Below, in pieces: positions 6,029-8,788 of a stretch of 8,788 nucleotides of DNA. The notes under the pieces are model-generated. The model saw only the letters and a program-made list of their open reading frames with translations. It was not told where the DNA came from and did not search any database. Source of the DNA: an uncultured delta proteobacterium (GTDB taxonomy: Bacteria; Myxococcota_A; Polyangia; Polyangiales; Polyangiaceae); contig CAIOHM010000134.1 of assembly GCA_903858055.1 (NCBI GenBank), positions 1 through 8,788 on the forward strand, given 5' to 3'. Within the stretch, counting starts at the first letter, position 1, and each line of letters begins with the position of its first letter. The position numbers were made by a program, and so were the translations under genes.

Positions 6029-7221
6029 GGGCGGAGCGCCTCGATGCCGGGGAGCTTCTTGCCTTCGATGAGCTCGAGGCTCGCGCCGCCGCCCGTGGAG
6101 ATGTGACCGAACTTCGAGGCGATGTCGCCGCCCGCGGCCTGCACCGCCGCCGCGCTGTCGCCGCCGCCCACCACGGTGAAGCCCGTGGACTCGGTGAGCG
6201 CCTTCGCGAGGCCGAAGGTGCCGTTCGAGAAGGCCGGCTGCTCGAAGAGACCCATGGGGCCGTTCCAGAACACGAGGGCCGCATCCTTGCACTTTGCACC
6301 GAATGCCGCGACGGACTCGGGGCCGATGTCGAGCGCCATGGTCCCTTCCGGGACGGCGTTCGCGGCGACGACCTTGCCCTCGGCGGCCTTGATGCTCTCG
6401 CCCACCACGAAGTCCGTGGGGAGGAGGAGCTCGACCTTGCGCGCCGCGGCCTTCTCCATGAGCGTGCGCGCAAGCGGGAGCTTCTCCCCCTCGACGAGCG
6501 ACTTCTGCATGTTGAGGCCCTTCGCTGCGAGGAACGTGTTCGCCATGGCCCCGCCGATGAGGATCGCGTCGCAGCGCTCGAGGAGCGCTTCGATGACGGT
6601 GATCTTGTCGGAGACCTTCGCGCCGCCGAGCACGGCGACGTAGGGGTGCTCGCGCGACTCGAGGAGGCGGCCAAGCGAGCGGATCTCCTTCATGACGAGG
6701 TGGCCCGCCGCGCGATCGCGGAAGAGGCGCGGGAGCGCATGCACCGAGGCGTGCGCGCGGTGGAGTGCACCGAAGGCGTCGCACACGTAGGCGTCCGCGA
6801 GGGCCGCGAGCTCACGGGCGAAACCTTCGTCGTTCTTCTCTTCTTCCTCGTGGAAGCGGAGGTTCTCGAGGAGGCAAATCTGGCCCGGGCGCAGATCGAA
6901 GATGACCTTCTGCGCCGTCTTGCCGATGCAGTCGTCGGGGACGTGGACCTCGACGCCGGCGAGCTCGGCCAAGCGCTCGCCCGCGGGGACGAGCGACAGG
7001 CCTTCGCGCTTGCCGGGCTTCGGGCGGCCCATGTGGCTGCCGAGAACGATCTTCGCGCCCTTCGCGCGGAGAGCCTCGATGGTCGGCAGCGCCTCACGGA
7101 TGCGCGTGTCGTCCGTGATCTTGCCGTCTTCCATCGGGACGTTGAAGTCGACGCGCACGAAGACGCGCTTGTTCTCAACCTCGAGCTGGTCGACGGTGCG
7201 GATACCTTCGAGAATGTTCAC
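6025..7221 (-). CDS. pgk: Phosphoglycerate kinase
   Basis: This 398-residue cytosolic enzyme transfers phosphate from 1,3-bisphosphoglycerate to ADP, the first ATP-yielding step of glycolysis. Motifs in order: RVDFNVP (23-29), LGSHMGRP (60-67), LLENLRFH, DAFGALHRAHAS (148-159), LGGAKVSDKI, FWNGPMGLFE (328-337), GGGDSAAA (352-359) and HISTGGGASLELIEG. Length is typical. The only local oddity is A152-L153 where the common form of the sequence is DAFGTAHR; variation at these positions occurs in the family. The start is GTG at 7221, fixed by a good GAGG at 7228-7231 with a 6-base spacer and by alignment of the N terminus. It lies 28 bases after the gap stop and overlaps tpiA by 4 bases. Confidence 0.97.
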   Translation of the reverse strand: MNILEGIRTVDQLEVENKRVFVRVDFNVPMEDGKITDDTRIREALPTIEALRAKGAKIVLGSHMGRPKPGKREGLSLVPAGERLAELAGVEVHVPDDCIGKTAQKVIFDLRPGQICLLENLRFHEEEEKNDEGFARELAALADAYVCDAFGALHRAHASVHALPRLFRDRAAGHLVMKEIRSLGRLLESREHPYVAVLGGAKVSDKITVIEALLERCDAILIGGAMANTFLAAKGLNMQKSLVEGEKLPLARTLMEKAAARKVELLLPTDFVVGESIKAAEGKVVAANAVPEGTMALDIGPESVAAFGAKCKDAALVFWNGPMGLFEQPAFSNGTFGLAKALTESTGFTVVGGGDSAAAVQAAGGDIASKFGHISTGGGASLELIEGKKLPGIEALRP

Positions 7222-7249
7222 GGCTTACCTCGTACTTCCGACGTATGGA

Positions 7250-8266
7250 TCAGAGCTTGGAGCCCATGAGGAGGGCGAGATCGATCATGCGGTTCGAGAA
7301 GCCCCACTCGTTGTCGTACCAGCTCATGACCTTCGCGAAGCGATCGCCGAGCACTTGCGTGACGGTGGCGTCGAAGATTGACGAGCGCGGATCGCCGATG
7401 AAGTCGCTCGAGACGAGCTGCTCTTCGGTGTAGCCGAGGATGCCCTTCATCGGGCCTTCCGCCGCGGCTTTCATCGCCTCGTGAATGGCTTCCTTCGTCA
7501 TGGGCCTCGTCGTCTGGAACGAGAGGTCCACGAGGGAGACGTCCATCGTGGGGACGCGCACAGCCTGGCCGTCGAACTTGCCTTTGAGCGACGGGATGAC
7601 TTCGCCGAGGGCCTTTGCGGCACCGGTTGACGAAGGGATCATGTTCATGGCTGCCGCGCGCGAGCGGCGAAGGTCGCCCTTGCGGTGCGGGATGTCGAGA
7701 ACGGCCTGGTCGTTCGTGTACGAGTGGATCGTCGTCATGAGGCCCGACTCGATGCCGAAGGTGTCCATGAGAACCTTGGCGACCGGAGCGAGGCAGTTTG
7801 TGGTGCACGAGCCGTTCGACACGACGTGGTGGTTCGCCCCGTCGTAAATCGAGTCGTTGACGCCCATGACGATGGTCGCGTCAGGGCCCTTTGCGGGCGC
7901 GCTGATGATGACCTTCTTTGCGCCGGCGCGGAGATGGGCCGAAGCGGATTCCTTATCGACGAAGAGGCCCGTGCACTCGAAGGCGATGTCCGCTTTGACC
8001 GCAGCCCATGGGAGCTTCGCGGGGTCCTTCTCGGCCGAAACCGCGACGAACTGCGAACCGATTTGAAGGCCGCCTTCGACGACGACCGCACGCACCGCGG
8101 CGCGGCGATGCACCGTGTCGTAGTTGTAGAGGTGCGCGAGGGTCTTCGCGTCCGTGAGGTCGTTGATCGCGACGAGCTCGAGCCCCTCGATTTTGCGTTC
8201 CGCAAGCGCGCGTACGACGCAGCGACCGATGCGACCAAAGCCGTTGATGGCGATCTTCGTGGACAT
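7250..8266 (-). CDS. gap: Glyceraldehyde-3-phosphate dehydrogenase, type I
   Basis: This 338-residue cytosolic enzyme oxidises glyceraldehyde 3-phosphate to 1,3-bisphosphoglycerate with reduction of NAD+. The Rossmann motif INGFGRIGR is at residues 7-15, with D36 in AINDLTD, a glycolytic NAD-type pattern. The active site reads SNGSCTTNC (150-158, nucleophile C154), with Gly152 where Ala is common, and H181 in TTIHSYTNDQ is the partner base. The C terminus has the conserved WYDNEWGFSNRM. The ATG at 8266 is preceded by GAGG at 8274-8277. It is the first gene of the minus-strand array; a likely promoter lies at 8311-8339. The next gene (pgk) follows after 28 bases, giving the common gap-pgk-tpiA order. 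Confidence 0.98.
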   Translation of the reverse strand: MSTKIAINGFGRIGRCVVRALAERKIEGLELVAINDLTDAKTLAHLYNYDTVHRRAAVRAVVVEGGLQIGSQFVAVSAEKDPAKLPWAAVKADIAFECTGLFVDKESASAHLRAGAKKVIISAPAKGPDATIVMGVNDSIYDGANHHVVSNGSCTTNCLAPVAKVLMDTFGIESGLMTTIHSYTNDQAVLDIPHRKGDLRRSRAAAMNMIPSSTGAAKALGEVIPSLKGKFDGQAVRVPTMDVSLVDLSFQTTRPMTKEAIHEAMKAAAEGPMKGILGYTEEQLVSSDFIGDPRSSIFDATVTQVLGDRFAKVMSWYDNEWGFSNRMIDLALLMGSKL

Positions 8267-8286
8267 GAAAAAACCTCGCGAATGAG

Positions 8287-8301
8287 CCCGGTCCGTCCGG
8301 G
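8287..8301 (-). promoter_or_regulatory. Small hairpin in the gap leader
   Basis: CCCGG (8287-8291) and CCGGG (8297-8301) form a perfect 5-bp GC stem with a 5-base loop, 9 bases before the gap ribosome-binding GAGG on the transcribed strand. It could influence leader stability or initiation, but such short GC stems occur easily by chance in this base composition. Confidence 0.25.
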
Positions 8302-8310
8302 AGCGCGCGG

Positions 8311-8339
8311 AAGGTAGACCCGCTTGCTCGCTCGTTCAA
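8311..8339 (-). promoter_or_regulatory. Probable sigma-70-type promoter of the gap operon
   Basis: On the minus strand TTGAAC (8339-8334) matches the -35 consensus at four of six bases. A 17-base spacer follows, then TACCTT (8316-8311), a weak -10 that keeps the TAnnnT positions. Transcription would start around 8300-8305 and give a leader of about 35-40 bases before gap. It lies just downstream of the ftsH terminator, where a new promoter is needed. Confidence 0.45.
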
Positions 8340-8394
8340 CCGCGGTGGAGACTTCCTCACATGACGCGCTGTGTTGCTGGAGCTTCGAGGTCGC

Positions 8395-8431
8395 AAAAAA
8401 AGAAACCGCCGCCCCGAAGGACGACGGTTTC
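8395..8431 (-). terminator. Intrinsic terminator of ftsH
   Basis: Read on the minus strand, a 13-bp stem (8431-8419 with 8414-8402; two G-T pairs, no mismatch) closes on a TTCG tetraloop and is followed directly by seven Ts (8401-8395). The C(UUCG)G loop is exceptionally stable in RNA. It sits 38 bases after the ftsH stop and before the gap promoter, so it separates ftsH from the glycolytic operon. Confidence 0.93.
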
Positions 8432-8468
8432 GCGTGAGCAATCTCAGCTTATTGCCGTAGCGGCCGAT

Positions 8469-8788
8469 TCAACCGGTCGGCGCGGGCTTCGGCGGTGATC
8501 CACCGAAGATAGGCGCGCCCTTGCGAGCTTCCTTCTTTTGACGATCGCGCTCGGCGTACGTGGGGATGATGATCCGTTCGCGATCGGGAAGGGGGAGACC
8601 CTCCATGACCGCGTGGATTTCTTCCGAGTCGAGGGTTTCGCGTTCCATCAGCGCGCGGCCAAGGGCTTCGAGCCGGTCCTTGTTGGTTTCGACGAGGGCG
8701 CGCACGCGGTCGTATTGCGTGCGCACGATGCTGCGAACCTCTTCGTCGATCTGTTGGGCGGTGTTCTCGCTGTAGTCCTGTTGGCGCG
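8469..8788 (-). CDS. ftsH: ATP-dependent zinc metalloprotease FtsH, C-terminal fragment (cut by window edge)
   Basis: Only the last 105 residues are inside the window; the membrane helices, AAA+ ATPase module and HEXXH zinc site lie beyond position 8788. The visible part matches the end of the FtsH protease domain: QQDYSENTAQQIDEEVRSIV, then helices with RALVETNKDRLEALGRALMERETLDSEEIHAVMEG, a pattern typical of FtsH C termini. A Pro/Lys/Gly-rich, probably disordered tail of about 30 residues ends the protein. FtsH is a membrane-anchored hexamer that degrades misfolded membrane proteins and some regulators. The gene ends at an efficient terminator, so it is transcriptionally separate from gap. 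The truncation is due to the window only; no frameshift is seen. Confidence 0.92.
   Translation of the reverse strand, partial: RQQDYSENTAQQIDEEVRSIVRTQYDRVRALVETNKDRLEALGRALMERETLDSEEIHAVMEGLPLPDRERIIIPTYAERDRQKKEARKGAPIFGGSPPKPAPTG

Noticed and set aside
2732..6106. Very long open frame on the + strand (more than 1,100 codons)
   Set aside because: It runs antisense to five well-supported minus-strand genes (B2-like, PqqD-like, membrane protein, secG, tpiA). Its translation is a charged Arg/Glu/Ala/Gly-rich shadow with no domain, as expected from high-GC codon bias.
6029..6784. Upstream extension of the tpiA frame
   Set aside because: It lies wholly within pgk in another frame, and the GNWKMN motif fixes the TIM start near 6028.

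Overview
The window is about 8.8 kb of GC-rich, densely coding bacterial chromosome. Codon use, a two-gene c-di-GMP/HDOD signalling unit and the mix of genes suggest a delta-proteobacterial, myxobacterium-like genome (Myxococcota). This lineage call is inference: there is no rRNA or other taxonomic marker here. I see no mobile element, CRISPR array or tRNA. The longest stretch without a gene is the 202-base ftsH-gap intergenic region.

Layout. On the + strand, positions 10-1940 hold two translationally coupled signalling genes: a receiver-GGDEF diguanylate cyclase and an HDOD/HD-fold protein. They converge with a long minus-strand array that reads from right to left. The right edge carries the C-terminal end of ftsH, closed by a very good intrinsic terminator (8395-8431). 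A probable promoter follows, then gap, pgk and tpiA (the triose section of glycolysis), secG (Sec translocon subunit), a multi-pass membrane protein resembling GT-C glycosyltransferases, and finally three overlapping small genes. These three are a PqqD-like peptide-recognition protein, a lasso-peptide B2-like transglutaminase-fold protease and an HprK-like P-loop kinase. Gaps from gap to the last gene are 28, -4, 18, 6, 55, -4 and -4 bases, so all eight genes could be one transcription unit.

The first four minus-strand genes form a housekeeping block. The most interesting part is the distal cassette at 1959-3546 (possibly with the membrane protein up to 4888). It has three kinds of parts known from lasso peptide and related RiPP pathways: leader recognition, leader cleavage and an HprK-type kinase. 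No asparagine-synthetase-like macrocyclase and no evident precursor gene lie in the window. It therefore looks like either an incomplete or split RiPP locus or a non-lasso peptide-processing/phosphorylation system.

The diguanylate cyclase keeps an intact GGEEF active site and an RxxD inhibitory site, but its receiver domain lacks the conserved switch lysine. Phosphorylation signalling through it may therefore be unconventional.
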